Shown here piece by piece: positions 52,246 to 61,582 of a stretch of 64,000 nt of DNA. Positions within the stretch are counted from its first letter, which is position 1; each line of letters opens with the position of its first letter. A program made the translations under genes and the position numbers. The notes under the pieces were generated by a model. That model was not told the DNA's origin. It made no database searches and was given only the letters and a program-made list of their open reading frames with translations. The stretch is from NCBI GenBank assembly GCA_017399535.1, contig JAFQBX010000041.1:20560-84559 (forward strand), written 5' to 3'. The DNA comes from Clostridia bacterium (lineage in GTDB: Bacteria > Bacillota > Clostridia > Oscillospirales > Acutalibacteraceae).

Positions 52246-52929
52246 TTGGCGATATTTGCAATAAGCGATTTGCATTTATCTCTTAATTCCGACAAGCCCA
52301 TGGATATTTTCAAGGGCTGGGAAAACTATGTCTCCCGATTAGAAAAGAATTGGAGAGCTATCGTAAGCGACGACGATACCGTTGTTATTCCCGGGGACAT
52401 TTCCTGGGAAATGAAAATCGAAGACACCGTAAAGGATTTTTCGTTTATCCATTCCTTGCCGGGAAAAAAGATAATTTTCAAAGGCAACCACGACCTGTGG
52501 TGGAATTCGCTTAAAAAGATGAACGAGCATCTTGAAACTAACGGCTTTGACTCCATTACAATCGTCAATAACGGCGCAGTCCGTGTAGGCGAATATGCAG
52601 TTTGCGGTACAAGGGGCTGGGCGATTGACGAAAGCGGCACCGACTCAAAGCTGATAAAGAGGGAAGCACTACGTTTGGAGGCGACCATAAAAGAGGCGGA
52701 AAAGCTCGGCGGGGAGATACTGGTGTTTTTGCATTATCCTGTTGTTTTCGAGGATAATGTTTGCACCGAGCTAGTCGATGTGCTTAAAGCTCACGGAATA
52801 AAAAAGGTTTATTACGGACATCTTCACGGAAAAAAATCGCATTTAAGCCGATGCACCGAATACGATGGAATTTCGTTCTATCTGGTGTCCTGCGATTTTC
52901 TTGAATTTACACCTTTGCTCATAAGATAG
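52246..52929 (+). CDS. Metallophosphoesterase
   Basis: 227 residues, TTG start with GGGGG at suitable distance. Calcineurin-like motifs in order: ISDLHLSL, GDISWE, GNHDLWW, LHYPVV and GHLHGKK. This subgroup is common in Clostridia and its substrate is not known; nucleotide or phospholipid phosphoesters are possible. It stands alone between thrC and tig. Confidence 0.9.
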   Translation: MAIFAISDLHLSLNSDKPMDIFKGWENYVSRLEKNWRAIVSDDDTVVIPGDISWEMKIEDTVKDFSFIHSLPGKKIIFKGNHDLWWNSLKKMNEHLETNGFDSITIVNNGAVRVGEYAVCGTRGWAIDESGTDSKLIKREALRLEATIKEAEKLGGEILVFLHYPVVFEDNVCTELVDVLKAHGIKKVYYGHLHGKKSHLSRCTEYDGISFYLVSCDFLEFTPLLIR

Positions 52930-53000
52930 CGTAAATTAACAAATTAGCCGAGCTATTTTCAATGAAATTTAGATAAAAAAATATAGAAAATGGAAAATAT

Positions 53001-53012
53001 TTGTGTTATAAT
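53001..53012 (+). promoter_or_regulatory. Extended -10 promoter of tig
   Basis: TTGTGTTATAAT, with the -10 TATAAT at 53007-53012; the -35 (about 52984) is poor, so the extended TGTG element may compensate. Confidence 0.65.
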
Positions 53013-53043
53013 GAGTCGATGTATATATTAGGAGGATGTTATA

Positions 53044-54564
53044 ATGCTCAAGGGAACAAACAAAGTTGAAACCAACCGCTACGAATTGACAATTTCTGTC
53101 GATGAACAGACATTTGCCGATGCCTGCACAAAGGCGTATAAAAAGGTTGGAAAGAAAATTGCAATACCCGGATTCAGAAAGGGTAAGGCACCCCGCACAA
53201 TTATCGAAAAATATTACGGCGCCGAAGTATTTTATGAAGATGCGCTCGAAATTCTTTATCCCGAAGCTGTTCAGTCGGCTCTTGACGAGTCAGGACTCGA
53301 AATGGTCAGCGATAAGGTTGATTTCGACCTCGTATCAATGGACAAGAGCGGCGTTGAATTTAAAATCACCATCACAGTAAAGCCCGAAGTAACCATTAAG
53401 GATTACAAGGGACTTGCCGCCGAAAAGGTAAAGGCAGTCGTTACCGACGAAGAAATTGACAATCAGATTAAGGCAGTTGCCGAGCGCAACGCCAGAATGA
53501 CCACCGTTGAAGACAGAGCATCTGCTATGGACGATACCGTTGTATTCGATTTTGAAGGATTCATCGATGACAAGGCGTTCGACGGCGGAAAGGCAGAGGG
53601 CTTCTCACTCAAACTTGGTTCAGGTCAGTTTATCCCCGGCTTCGAGGAGCAGATGGTTGGAAAGAACGCCGGTGAAGAATTCGACGTTAAGGTAACCTTC
53701 CCCGAAGAGTATCATAGCGCTGAATGCGCCGGTAAGGAAGCTGTGTTTAAGATTAAGCTTCACGAAATTAAGGCAACCGAACTTCCCGAAATTGATGACG
53801 AATTCGTAAAGGATATCAGCGAATTTGACACTCTCGACGAGTACAAGGCCGATTTAAAGCAGAAGGCAACCGAATACAAGGACCGCGCTGCTAACGACTA
53901 TGTTGAAAATCAGCTTATTGACAAAATGCTCGAAGGTTTCGAAGCAGAAATTCCCGACGAAATGGTTGACCACCGAGTTGACGAGAATGTACGTGATTTC
54001 GCATACCGTCTTGAAATGCAGGGAATGAACCTCGAAACATACCTCAAGTATGCAGGTGGCGATATTGCCGCCTTCCGCGACACCTTCAAGGAGCAGTCAC
54101 TCCGTCAGGTAAAGGTTCGCCTCGCACTCGAAAAGATTGCTGAGCTCGAAGGAATTAAAGCCGAGGAAGCTGACATCGACGCTGAGTATGCACGTTACGC
54201 CGCACAGTATCAGATGGACGTTGAACAGATTAAGAAGGCAGTTCCTGCTACCGAAATCAGCAAGGACATCGTTGTTCAGAAGGCAATCGACTTTGTACGC
54301 GAAAATGCAGTAATCACCGAGGTTGACGCTCCGTCAGAAGCAAAGCCGGCAGCAAAGAAACCCGCCGCTAAGAAGTCAACTGCAAAGAAGACCACTGCAA
54401 AGGCAGAAACAGAAGGCGAAGCAAAGCCGGCAGCAAAGAAGACCGCTGCTAAAAAGCCCGCGGCAAAGAAGACCACTGCAAAGACCGAAGCTGACGGCGA
54501 AAAGAAACCGGCAGCAAAGAAGACCGCTGCTAAAAAGCCCGCTGCAAAGAAGACAGAGGAATAA
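53044..54564 (+). CDS. tig: Trigger factor with a histone-like Lys/Ala tail
   Basis: 506 residues; most trigger factors have 420-450. The ribosome-binding domain (about 1-112, FRKGKAPRTIIEKYYG), the FKBP-type domain (about 150-240, MDDTVVFDFEGFID) and the C-terminal chaperone arms (to about 430) are complete. An extra tail of roughly 75 residues repeats PAAKK, TAKK and TAAKKPAAKK units separated by acidic breaks (TEGE, EADGEK). The tail resembles H1-like AlgP/HU extensions and may bind nucleic acid or the ribosome. It is encoded by a near-repetitive 200-nt stretch. Confidence 0.95.
   Translation: MLKGTNKVETNRYELTISVDEQTFADACTKAYKKVGKKIAIPGFRKGKAPRTIIEKYYGAEVFYEDALEILYPEAVQSALDESGLEMVSDKVDFDLVSMDKSGVEFKITITVKPEVTIKDYKGLAAEKVKAVVTDEEIDNQIKAVAERNARMTTVEDRASAMDDTVVFDFEGFIDDKAFDGGKAEGFSLKLGSGQFIPGFEEQMVGKNAGEEFDVKVTFPEEYHSAECAGKEAVFKIKLHEIKATELPEIDDEFVKDISEFDTLDEYKADLKQKATEYKDRAANDYVENQLIDKMLEGFEAEIPDEMVDHRVDENVRDFAYRLEMQGMNLETYLKYAGGDIAAFRDTFKEQSLRQVKVRLALEKIAELEGIKAEEADIDAEYARYAAQYQMDVEQIKKAVPATEISKDIVVQKAIDFVRENAVITEVDAPSEAKPAAKKPAAKKSTAKKTTAKAETEGEAKPAAKKTAAKKPAAKKTTAKTEADGEKKPAAKKTAAKKPAAKKTEE
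54340..54560 (+). repeat. Degenerate tandem repeat encoding the trigger factor tail
   Basis: Units around AAGCCGGCAGCAAAGAA and GCTAAAAAGCCCGC recur three times between 54343 and 54555. The three blocks (about 54343-54405, 54421-54480, 54502-54560) are related by duplication. Number of units could vary between strains. Confidence 0.8.
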
Positions 54565-54626
54565 TTATCTTTCCGTCTGTATAAACGGTCACTTATTTGC
54601 CTATATTTTTAATATGCTTAATTTAC

Positions 54627-54668
54627 GAGTGCCGTCAACTTAATATATTGACGGCACTTTCTTTTCAA
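54627..54668 (+). terminator. Terminator between tig and clpP
   Basis: AGTGCCGTCAA (54628-54638) and TTGACGGCACT (54648-54658) form a perfect stem with TTCTTTTC after it, so tig and clpP are at least partly separate units. Confidence 0.9.
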
Positions 54669-54690
54669 TTTTAAAAGGAGTGCATTTATA

Positions 54691-55272
54691 ATGAGTTTTG
54701 TACCTTACGTAGTTGAACAAACTGGTCGTGGCGAAAGGTCGTATGACATTTTTTCCCGACTTCTCAATGACCGCATAATCGTTTTATCCGACGAAGTAAA
54801 CGATGCTACCGCCAGCGTTGTTATCGCACAGTTGCTTTATTTAGAAGGACAGGACGCCGAAAAGGATATTAGCTTGTATATCAATAGTCCGGGCGGCTCG
54901 GTTTCTGCAGGACTAGCGATTTACGATACAATGCAGTATATCAAATGCGACGTTTCGACTATCTGTATGGGTATGGCGGCAAGTATGGGCGCATTCCTGC
55001 TTTCAAGCGGCGCAAAGGGTAAGAGATTTGCTTTGCCGAATGCTGAAATTATGATTCATCAGCCGCTTGGTCAGGCGAGAGGTCAGGCAAGTGATATTAT
55101 TATCCACGCCGACCATATCAAGTTCACTCGCGAAAGACTTAACAAAATTCTTGCCGAAAACACCAATCAGCCGCTCGAAATTATCGAACGCGATACCGAG
55201 CGTGATAATTTCATGACCGCAGAAGCGGCTGCCGCATACGGATTGGTTGACAAGGTAATTACAAAGAGGTAA
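54691..55272 (+). CDS. clpP: ATP-dependent Clp protease proteolytic subunit ClpP
   Basis: 193 residues. Catalytic triad S98 (GMAASMGA), H123 (MIHQPLG) and D172 are in place. The N-terminal [22 protein letters not shown] is the usual gate region. It forms two stacked heptamers fed by ClpX (next gene), ClpC (20394) and the ClpE-like ATPase (17804). It is 2 nt from clpX, so they are one operon. Confidence 0.98.
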   Translation: MSFVPYVVEQTGRGERSYDIFSRLLNDRIIVLSDEVNDATASVVIAQLLYLEGQDAEKDISLYINSPGGSVSAGLAIYDTMQYIKCDVSTICMGMAASMGAFLLSSGAKGKRFALPNAEIMIHQPLGQARGQASDIIIHADHIKFTRERLNKILAENTNQPLEIIERDTERDNFMTAEAAAAYGLVDKVITKR

Positions 55273-55274
55273 TT

Positions 55275-56561
55275 ATGGATAATATCGAAAATAGAATTTG
55301 TTGTTCTTTTTGCCGAAAGAGTGCCGACGAGGTAAGACAGCTCGTTGCAGGCGACGGAATATACATTTGTGACGAATGTATCGAAACCTGCTACGAAATT
55401 GTCAACGGCGTCGAACCGAAGAAGGTTAAAAAGGGTAAAAAATCAGCCGAATTTGTTCTTCCTACGCCAAAGGAGATCAAGGAACGACTCGACCAATATG
55501 TAATTGGTCAAAACGACGCAAAGGTTGCACTTTCGGTTGCTGTTTATAATCACTATAAGCGCACCTGCTTCGCTCCTCATGACCCCGAGGTCGAGATAAA
55601 TAAGAGTAATATTCTCATGCTCGGACCTACCGGTGTGGGAAAGACCTTGCTTGCTCAAACCTTGGCAAAGACGCTTGACGTACCCTTTGCAATCACCGAT
55701 GCAACCACGCTCACTGAAGCAGGATACGTTGGCGAGGACGTCGAGAATATTTTGCTTAGACTCATTCAGGCGGCTGATTACGATATCGAACGTGCCGAAA
55801 GAGGAATCATCTATATTGATGAGATTGACAAAATTGCCAGAAAATCTGAAAATCCGTCAATCACTCGCGATGTAAGCGGCGAGGGCGTTCAGCAGGCACT
55901 GTTAAAAATTCTCGAAGGTACCGTTGCTAACGTACCGCCACAGGGTGGACGAAAGCATCCTCAGCAGGAGTTTATTCAGATAAATACGCAGAATATTCTC
56001 TTTATTTGCGCAGGCGCATTTGACGGAATCGAAAAGCAGATTGAGAAAAGAATTGGCGGCTCGGGAATGGGCTTTGGCTCCGAAATCAAGGAAAAGTCAA
56101 AGATGGAGCCTGCCGAGCTGATAAAATCCGTAATTCATCAGGACTTGGTTAAATTCGGACTTATACCTGAATTGGTAGGTAGATTGCCGGTCGTAACTGC
56201 ACTTGAACAGCTTGACAAGGATTCTCTGCTTAGAATTATGACCGAACCGAAGAATTCGGTTGTAAAGCAGTATCAATCATTGTTCGCAATGGACGGAGCT
56301 CAGCTCGAATTCGAAAAGGAAGCGCTCGAAAAAATCGCGGATAAGACGATTGAGAGAAAGACGGGAGCGAGAGGCCTGCGTTCAATTTTTGAGGGCATAT
56401 TGACCAAAATTATGTATGATTTACCGAGCGATTCCACCGTCGAAAAGGTAATAATTACTGCCGAAACCGTTGACGGCGGCGAACCGAAAATTTCATACGA
56501 CCCGAATCGTAAGCAGGTAAGGTTAACTCTGCCCGAAAAGAAAAAATCAACAATAGCATAA
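55275..56561 (+). CDS. clpX: ATP-dependent Clp protease ATP-binding subunit ClpX
   Basis: 428 residues. N-terminal four-Cys zinc finger (CSFCRKS...CDECIETC), AAA+ domain with Walker [10 protein letters not shown], Walker B IIYIDEID, pore loop [11 protein letters not shown]-type loop and sensor-2 GARGLRSI. It unfolds tagged substrates into ClpP. No lon gene follows, which in many genomes it does. Confidence 0.98.
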   Translation: MDNIENRICCSFCRKSADEVRQLVAGDGIYICDECIETCYEIVNGVEPKKVKKGKKSAEFVLPTPKEIKERLDQYVIGQNDAKVALSVAVYNHYKRTCFAPHDPEVEINKSNILMLGPTGVGKTLLAQTLAKTLDVPFAITDATTLTEAGYVGEDVENILLRLIQAADYDIERAERGIIYIDEIDKIARKSENPSITRDVSGEGVQQALLKILEGTVANVPPQGGRKHPQQEFIQINTQNILFICAGAFDGIEKQIEKRIGGSGMGFGSEIKEKSKMEPAELIKSVIHQDLVKFGLIPELVGRLPVVTALEQLDKDSLLRIMTEPKNSVVKQYQSLFAMDGAQLEFEKEALEKIADKTIERKTGARGLRSIFEGILTKIMYDLPSDSTVEKVIITAETVDGGEPKISYDPNRKQVRLTLPEKKKSTIA

Positions 56562-56570
56562 TAAAATTTT

Positions 56571-56608
56571 AAACACCGACCGAAACCTTAATTTCAGTCG
56601 GTGTTTTG
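56571..56608 (+). terminator. Terminator after clpX
   Basis: AAACACCGAC and GTCGGTGTTT form the stem, with GAAA/TTTC pairing inside and a short T-run after. Confidence 0.88.
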
Positions 56609-56695
56609 ATAATTATTATATTCCGCCTTTTTTGCGGTAAAACCTTGAAATTTTGGCTAAAAAAGGGTATCATAAAATATTAAGGAGATGTGACT

Positions 56696-56881
56696 ATGGA
56701 TATACGTGTTGGAGATATTCTCGAAATGAAGAAAACCCATCCCTGCGGCGCAAAGCAGTTTAACGTTTTGCGCATTGGTGCCGATTTTAAAATCAAGTGT
56801 GTCGGTTGTGGACACGAGGTTATGGTCACTCGCCAAAAATGCGAAAAAAATATTAAAAAAGTTATCAGAAACGAAGAGTAA
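56696..56881 (+). CDS. DUF951 family protein
   Basis: 61 residues from ATG 56696 (AAGGAGATG upstream). The DUF951 pattern is full length: VGDILEMKKTHPCGAKQFNVLRIGADFKIKC in pieces, then CGHEVMVTRQKCEK. Conserved Cys (HPCG, KCVGCG, KC) suggest zinc. It is found beside prfA or ychF-type genes in many Firmicutes. Function unknown. Confidence 0.92.
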   Translation: MDIRVGDILEMKKTHPCGAKQFNVLRIGADFKIKCVGCGHEVMVTRQKCEKNIKKVIRNEE

Positions 56882-56896
56882 AAAGGGGAAAATTCC

Positions 56897-57970
56897 GTGT
56901 TTGACAAGTTAAAGGATGTCGAAGCAAAATATAACGAAATATCAGAACGGCTTACCGACCCTGCGGTTGTAACCGACCAGGAAATGTATAAAAAGCTCAT
57001 GCGTGAGCATAAGCAGCTTACACCAATAGTTGATAAGTTGCACGAATACGAGGCGGCAAAGACCGATTATGACGAAGCAAAGGGATTGCTTGACGAGGGT
57101 GGACTCGACAAGGATTTTAAGGAAATGGTCGAGGAACAAATGCTTTCGTCAAAGAGCGAGGTCGACCGAATCTCCGAGGAGATAAAGATTCTCCTTTTAC
57201 CTCGTGACCCGAATGATGATAAGAACGTTATTATCGAAATTCGCGGCGGCGCAGGCGGTGAGGAAGCGGCTCTTTTTGCGGCAACTCTCATGCGTATGTA
57301 TTCAATGTATGCCGAATCAAAGGGCTGGAAAACCGAAATTATTAACGAAAATGCAACCGAACTCGGCGGATATAAAGAGGTTAGCTTCATGATTGAGGGT
57401 GACGGCGCATATTCGCGACTTAAATTCGAGTCGGGTGTTCATCGTGTTCAGCGTGTTCCCGATACCGAATCTCAGGGCAGAATTCATACTTCTACAGTAA
57501 CAGTTGCAGTTTTGCCCGAGGTCGACGACGTCGAAATCGAGATAAATATGGCGGATTTGCAGATTGACACCTATCGTGCATCGGGTGCAGGCGGTCAGCA
57601 TGTTAACAAGACCGAATCGGCCATCCGAATTACCCATTTGCCGACCGGACTGGTTGTCGAATGTCAGGACGAAAGAAGTCAGCATAAAAACAAGGACAAG
57701 GCGATGAAGGTGCTTCGTTCTCGATTGTATGAACAGGCGCAAAAGGAACAAACCGATAAAATCGCATCAGAAAGAAAGTCGCAGGTCGGAACGGGTGACC
57801 GAAGCGAAAGAATCCGCACATATAACTATCCGCAGGGCAGGGTAAGTGAGCATCGAATCGGACTCACCATATACCATCTTGAACAGACGCTTAACGGAGA
57901 CCTTGACGAGATAATCGATGCACTCATTACTGCCGACCAGGCAGAAAAGCTAAAAGCAGAGGCAAATTAA
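56897..57970 (+). CDS. prfA: Peptide chain release factor 1
   Basis: 357 residues, GTG start with AAAGGGG upstream. GGQ loop [14 protein letters not shown] carries the Gln for peptidyl-tRNA hydrolysis, and the decoding domain lies before it. It reads UAA and UAG. The usual methyltransferase prmC is not beside it; the threonylcarbamoyl-AMP synthase gene follows after 4 nt. Confidence 0.98.
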   Translation: MFDKLKDVEAKYNEISERLTDPAVVTDQEMYKKLMREHKQLTPIVDKLHEYEAAKTDYDEAKGLLDEGGLDKDFKEMVEEQMLSSKSEVDRISEEIKILLLPRDPNDDKNVIIEIRGGAGGEEAALFAATLMRMYSMYAESKGWKTEIINENATELGGYKEVSFMIEGDGAYSRLKFESGVHRVQRVPDTESQGRIHTSTVTVAVLPEVDDVEIEINMADLQIDTYRASGAGGQHVNKTESAIRITHLPTGLVVECQDERSQHKNKDKAMKVLRSRLYEQAQKEQTDKIASERKSQVGTGDRSERIRTYNYPQGRVSEHRIGLTIYHLEQTLNGDLDEIIDALITADQAEKLKAEAN

Positions 57971-57974
57971 ATCA

Positions 57975-59000
57975 ATGAACACTAAACAAATTAAGATTAT
58001 GTCAACCTATGATAATCCGCTCGGGTTAAAAGAGGTTGCAGAAATTTTAAAAAACGGCGGAATCGTCGGAATCCCTACCGAAACGGTTTACGGACTTGCC
58101 GCAAACGCCTATGACGAGTCGGCTGTGGCAAAGATTTTTGAGGCGAAGGGACGACCGCAGGATAACCCACTCATAGTTCATATTGCAGATATGAGTGAGC
58201 TTGAGGTTATTGCTGCCGAAATTCCCGAATCGGCAAAAAAGCTTGCAGCAGCATTTTGGCCGGGACCGCTCACGATGGTGCTCAAAAGGACCGAAAAAAT
58301 ACCTGCATCGGTGTCGGCAGGACTTGACACAGTAGCGGTTAGAATGCCGTCAAATGAGGTAGCAAGAGCTATTATTGAGACGTCAGGACTTCCTCTTGCC
58401 GCACCGTCGGCAAATATTTCCGGACGCCCGAGTCCTACAACTGCACAGCACGTAATTGACGACCTCGGCGGAAAAATTGATGCGGTTGTTGTATCGGACG
58501 ATTGCTCGGTAGGAGTCGAGTCAACTGTAATTTCACTTGTCAATGGTAAAAATCGCCTTTTACGTCCGGGCGGAATTACACACGAACAGCTCGAAAGTGT
58601 AATCGGACCGGTTGAAATTGACGCATCGGTATTATCGAGCGAAATTAGCGCAAAGGTTTCGTCTCCCGGTATGAAATACAAGCACTATTCACCAAAAACA
58701 AAGGTAATTATTGTCGAGGCGGATACCGATTTCTTTTGTGATTATGTAAACCAACTGGATGAAAATTGTGCGGCAATGTGTTTCAGCGAAGAAGCTGAGC
58801 ATATAAATAAAAAAGCAGTAGTTTATGGGCAAATGAGTAACGACATGTCACAGGCGAGGGAGCTTTTTGACGCTTTGCGAGTGGTCGATACACTTGATGT
58901 CGAGGTTGTTTATGCTCATTCGCCGAAAAAGAGCGGAGTTGGACTTGCAGTATATAACCGCCTGCTTAGAGCGGCGGCATTCGAGGTGATTAAGCTTTGA
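57975..59000 (+). CDS. ywlC: L-threonylcarbamoyladenylate synthase (Sua5/YwlC type)
   Basis: 341 residues, two domains. The YrdC domain (about 15-205) has the motifs GGIVGIPTETVYGLAA, FEAKGRPQDNPLIVHI and PSANISGRPSPT. The C-terminal Sua5 domain (about 215-340, SPGMKYKHYSPKTKVII) distinguishes it from the short TsaC. It makes threonylcarbamoyl-AMP for the t6A modification of tRNAs reading ANN codons. A second ATG at 57999 is possible. Confidence 0.96.
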   Translation: MNTKQIKIMSTYDNPLGLKEVAEILKNGGIVGIPTETVYGLAANAYDESAVAKIFEAKGRPQDNPLIVHIADMSELEVIAAEIPESAKKLAAAFWPGPLTMVLKRTEKIPASVSAGLDTVAVRMPSNEVARAIIETSGLPLAAPSANISGRPSPTTAQHVIDDLGGKIDAVVVSDDCSVGVESTVISLVNGKNRLLRPGGITHEQLESVIGPVEIDASVLSSEISAKVSSPGMKYKHYSPKTKVIIVEADTDFFCDYVNQLDENCAAMCFSEEAEHINKKAVVYGQMSNDMSQARELFDALRVVDTLDVEVVYAHSPKKSGVGLAVYNRLLRAAAFEVIKL

Positions 59001-59605
59001 GTTTCGTAATTGGGATTACCGGTCAAACCGGCGCAGGAAAGGGCACAGCTGCCAAAATTTTGGCTGAAAACAATATGGCATACATTGATTGCGATTTGGT
59101 TGCACGCGATGTTGTAGAGGTTGGAAGTAAAACTCTCGATAAACTGTGCGATGCATTTTCTGATTCCATACTCAATGCTGATGGCTCTCTCAATCGTCCC
59201 GAACTTGCGAAAATCGCCTTTTCGTCACCGCAGTCGGTTCGATTGCTGAATTCAATTACCCATCCTGCAATAATTGATAGAATCAACGAAATTATTGCCG
59301 AAATGGATAAAAAGGGCAAAAAATACATTGTTCTTGACGCACCAACCTTACTCGAAAGCGGCGCAGCCGATATATGTGATACGATTATCACGGTCGTCGC
59401 CGATGAGGACATACGTCTTTCTCGCATAATGGAGAGGGATAATATTGACTGTGACGCGGCACAGAGACGAATGTCAGCCCAACCTAAACCTGATTTTTAC
59501 ATTGAAAACAGCGACTACACAGTATATAATAATGGTGATATTGAATCGTTAAGAGAACAAATTAGTCGCATTTATGATGATATTTTGAGGAATTATATTT
59601 CATGA
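58997..59605 (+). CDS. coaE: Dephospho-CoA kinase
   Basis: 202 residues, TTG start overlapping the previous stop (CTTTGA). P-loop GITGQTGAGKGT, the DxD-like substrate motif DCDLVARDV, and the lid region RIMERDNIDCDAAQRRMSAQ. Last step of CoA synthesis. It overlaps the lytic transglycosylase gene by 4 nt. Confidence 0.95.
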   Translation: MSFVIGITGQTGAGKGTAAKILAENNMAYIDCDLVARDVVEVGSKTLDKLCDAFSDSILNADGSLNRPELAKIAFSSPQSVRLLNSITHPAIIDRINEIIAEMDKKGKKYIVLDAPTLLESGAADICDTIITVVADEDIRLSRIMERDNIDCDAAQRRMSAQPKPDFYIENSDYTVYNNGDIESLREQISRIYDDILRNYIS

Positions 59606-60126
59606 AATTCTTTATTAGATTTATAATAATACTTATATTGCTGATTGTGCTTTTTGCAGGTGCATTTTACGGCGCACATCAGCTTTATCCGCAAAAATAT
59701 AGCGAATTTATCGAGCAGTATTGTGATGAATATGATGTCCCGATTGACCTCGCTTATGCAGTGATAAAATGCGAAAGCGGATTTGACCCGAATGCAAAGT
59801 CGGAAATCGGAGCTATCGGGTTGATGCAAATTACCCCCGAAACGTTTGAATGGATTTTAACAAAAATTGATGATAAAAATAACGAAATGTCTGATTTATA
59901 CGATCCTAAAACGAATATCAGGGCAGGAATTTATCTTTTAAAGCTCAATTTAGCCGATTTTGAATCTACCGAATTTGCCCTTGCGGCATATCATGCCGGT
60001 CGAGCAAAAACACAGAGCTGGATTGACGAGGGGATAAAATCGGAGGACATACCTTACAGCGACACAAACGCGTATATAAAGCGCGTTATGATAACGTCAA
60101 AAATTTATAATCTACTTTATCAATAA
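59602..60126 (+). CDS. Lytic transglycosylase (SLT domain)
   Basis: 174 residues. An N-terminal membrane helix (about 4-24) acts as an uncleaved anchor. The SLT domain has the catalytic Glu in AVIKCESGFDPNAKSEIGAIGLMQITP and the ending FALAAYHAGRAKTQSWI. It cleaves peptidoglycan with a 1,6-anhydro product at the cell surface. The coaE-slt order is frequent in Clostridia. Confidence 0.93.
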   Translation: MKFFIRFIIILILLIVLFAGAFYGAHQLYPQKYSEFIEQYCDEYDVPIDLAYAVIKCESGFDPNAKSEIGAIGLMQITPETFEWILTKIDDKNNEMSDLYDPKTNIRAGIYLLKLNLADFESTEFALAAYHAGRAKTQSWIDEGIKSEDIPYSDTNAYIKRVMITSKIYNLLYQ

Positions 60127-60145
60127 AAAGAAAGGAAATGATATT

Positions 60146-61543
60146 ATGTCAGAAAAAACTCAGGGCGAAATGCTGATGGAAAAATTAACATTTAAGCGCG
60201 ATAACGGATGCAAGGATGAAAAGGTTGTAGCCGAAGCAGAGCTTTTTTGCGAAGGATATAAGTGCTTCCTCGATTTAGGAAAGACCGAACGTGAAGCGGC
60301 TGATTTTGCTATTGCCGCCGCTGTTGAAAAGGGATTCAAGCCCTTTGACAGAAAGACAAAGTATAATCCTGGAGATAAGGTTTATCTCAATAACAGAGGC
60401 AAGTCGGTTATATTTGCCGTTTTTGGCAATCAGCCGGTTGAAAGCGGCGTTCGTGTAGCGGCAGCACACATTGATTCACCGCGTATTGATTTAAAGCCCA
60501 ATCCGATTTATGAAGATTGTGAAATGGCTCTGTTCAAGACTCACTACTATGGCGGAGTTAAAAAATATCAGTGGACTGCAATCCCGCTTGCGCTTCACGG
60601 CGTTGTTATCCGCGCCGACGGAACAAAGATTTCGATTGTAATCGGCGAGGACGAGAATGACCCTTGCTTTGTTATTACCGACCTTTTGCCTCATCTTGCC
60701 GCCGAGCAGTATAAGCGCACTTTGGGCGAGGCAATTCGCGGTGAGGATATGAACGTGCTTATCGGTAGCTATCCTTTTAAGGATGACAAGGTGAGCGAAG
60801 CAGTAAAGCTCAATATTCTCAATATAATTTACGAAAAGTACGGAATTGTCGAGGCGGATTTCATTTCTGCCGAGCTTGAACTCGTACCTGCATTTAAGGC
60901 GAGAGATATCGGCTTTGACCGTTCGCTTATTGGCTCGTACGGACACGATGACCGCGTTTGCGCATATCCGTCGCTTATGGCGATTCTTAATGCAAGCGAA
61001 ATTCCCGAGCATACGGTTATTACCGTTCTCGCTGATAAGGAAGAAATCGGTTCGATGGGAAACACAGGTCTTGAATCGGCATTCCTTAAATATTTTGTTT
61101 GCGATTTGGCTAATATTCAGGGCGGTGACGGCTTTACCGCTTTGGCGAACAGTGAATGCTTGTCGGCTGATGTAAATGCCGCTTTTGACCCCAATTACCC
61201 CGACGTCCTCGACCGCAGAAATGCTGCTATGATAAATCACGGTGCCGCTTTCACAAAATACACCGGTTCGAGAGGAAAGAGCGGTACAAGCGACGCTTCT
61301 GCTGAATTTGTCGGCAAAATGAGACGTCTGATGGACGCCAACAACGTCAAGTGGCAGATGGGTGAACTTGGAAAGGTTGACTTAGGTGGCGGCGGTACAG
61401 TTGCCATGTATATTGCTAATTTGGGAATGGATGTTATTGATATCGGTGTACCCGTTCTTTCGATGCACGCCCCCTTTGAAGTCGTTTCAAAATTCGACGT
61501 TTATATGGTTTATAAGGCCATCGAAGCTTTTTTCAAAAGCTGA
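60146..61543 (+). CDS. M18 family aminopeptidase
   Basis: 465 residues, the normal length of the Clostridial M18 group. Zinc ligands and catalytic residues in AAAHIDSPRIDLKPNP, SYGHDDRVCAYPS, DKEEIGSMGNTG and the C-terminal VPVLSMHAPFEV. It removes N-terminal residues, usually acidic or aliphatic, in the cytoplasm and forms large oligomers. AGAAAGGAAATG ribosome site. Confidence 0.95.
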   Translation: MSEKTQGEMLMEKLTFKRDNGCKDEKVVAEAELFCEGYKCFLDLGKTEREAADFAIAAAVEKGFKPFDRKTKYNPGDKVYLNNRGKSVIFAVFGNQPVESGVRVAAAHIDSPRIDLKPNPIYEDCEMALFKTHYYGGVKKYQWTAIPLALHGVVIRADGTKISIVIGEDENDPCFVITDLLPHLAAEQYKRTLGEAIRGEDMNVLIGSYPFKDDKVSEAVKLNILNIIYEKYGIVEADFISAELELVPAFKARDIGFDRSLIGSYGHDDRVCAYPSLMAILNASEIPEHTVITVLADKEEIGSMGNTGLESAFLKYFVCDLANIQGGDGFTALANSECLSADVNAAFDPNYPDVLDRRNAAMINHGAAFTKYTGSRGKSGTSDASAEFVGKMRRLMDANNVKWQMGELGKVDLGGGGTVAMYIANLGMDVIDIGVPVLSMHAPFEVVSKFDVYMVYKAIEAFFKS

Positions 61544-61553
61544 GTAATTTTAC

Positions 61554-61582
61554 TTGATTTTTATGCCGGTTTGTGTTATTAT
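61554..61582 (+). promoter_or_regulatory. Promoter of tRNA-Leu
   Basis: TTGATT (61554-61559), 17 nt, TATTAT (61577-61582), with TTTGTGT before the -10. The tRNA starts 15 nt later. Confidence 0.78.

Noticed and set aside
54276..54643. Antisense and shifted ORFs over the trigger factor tail
   Set aside because: They arise from the repetitive low-complexity coding sequence.
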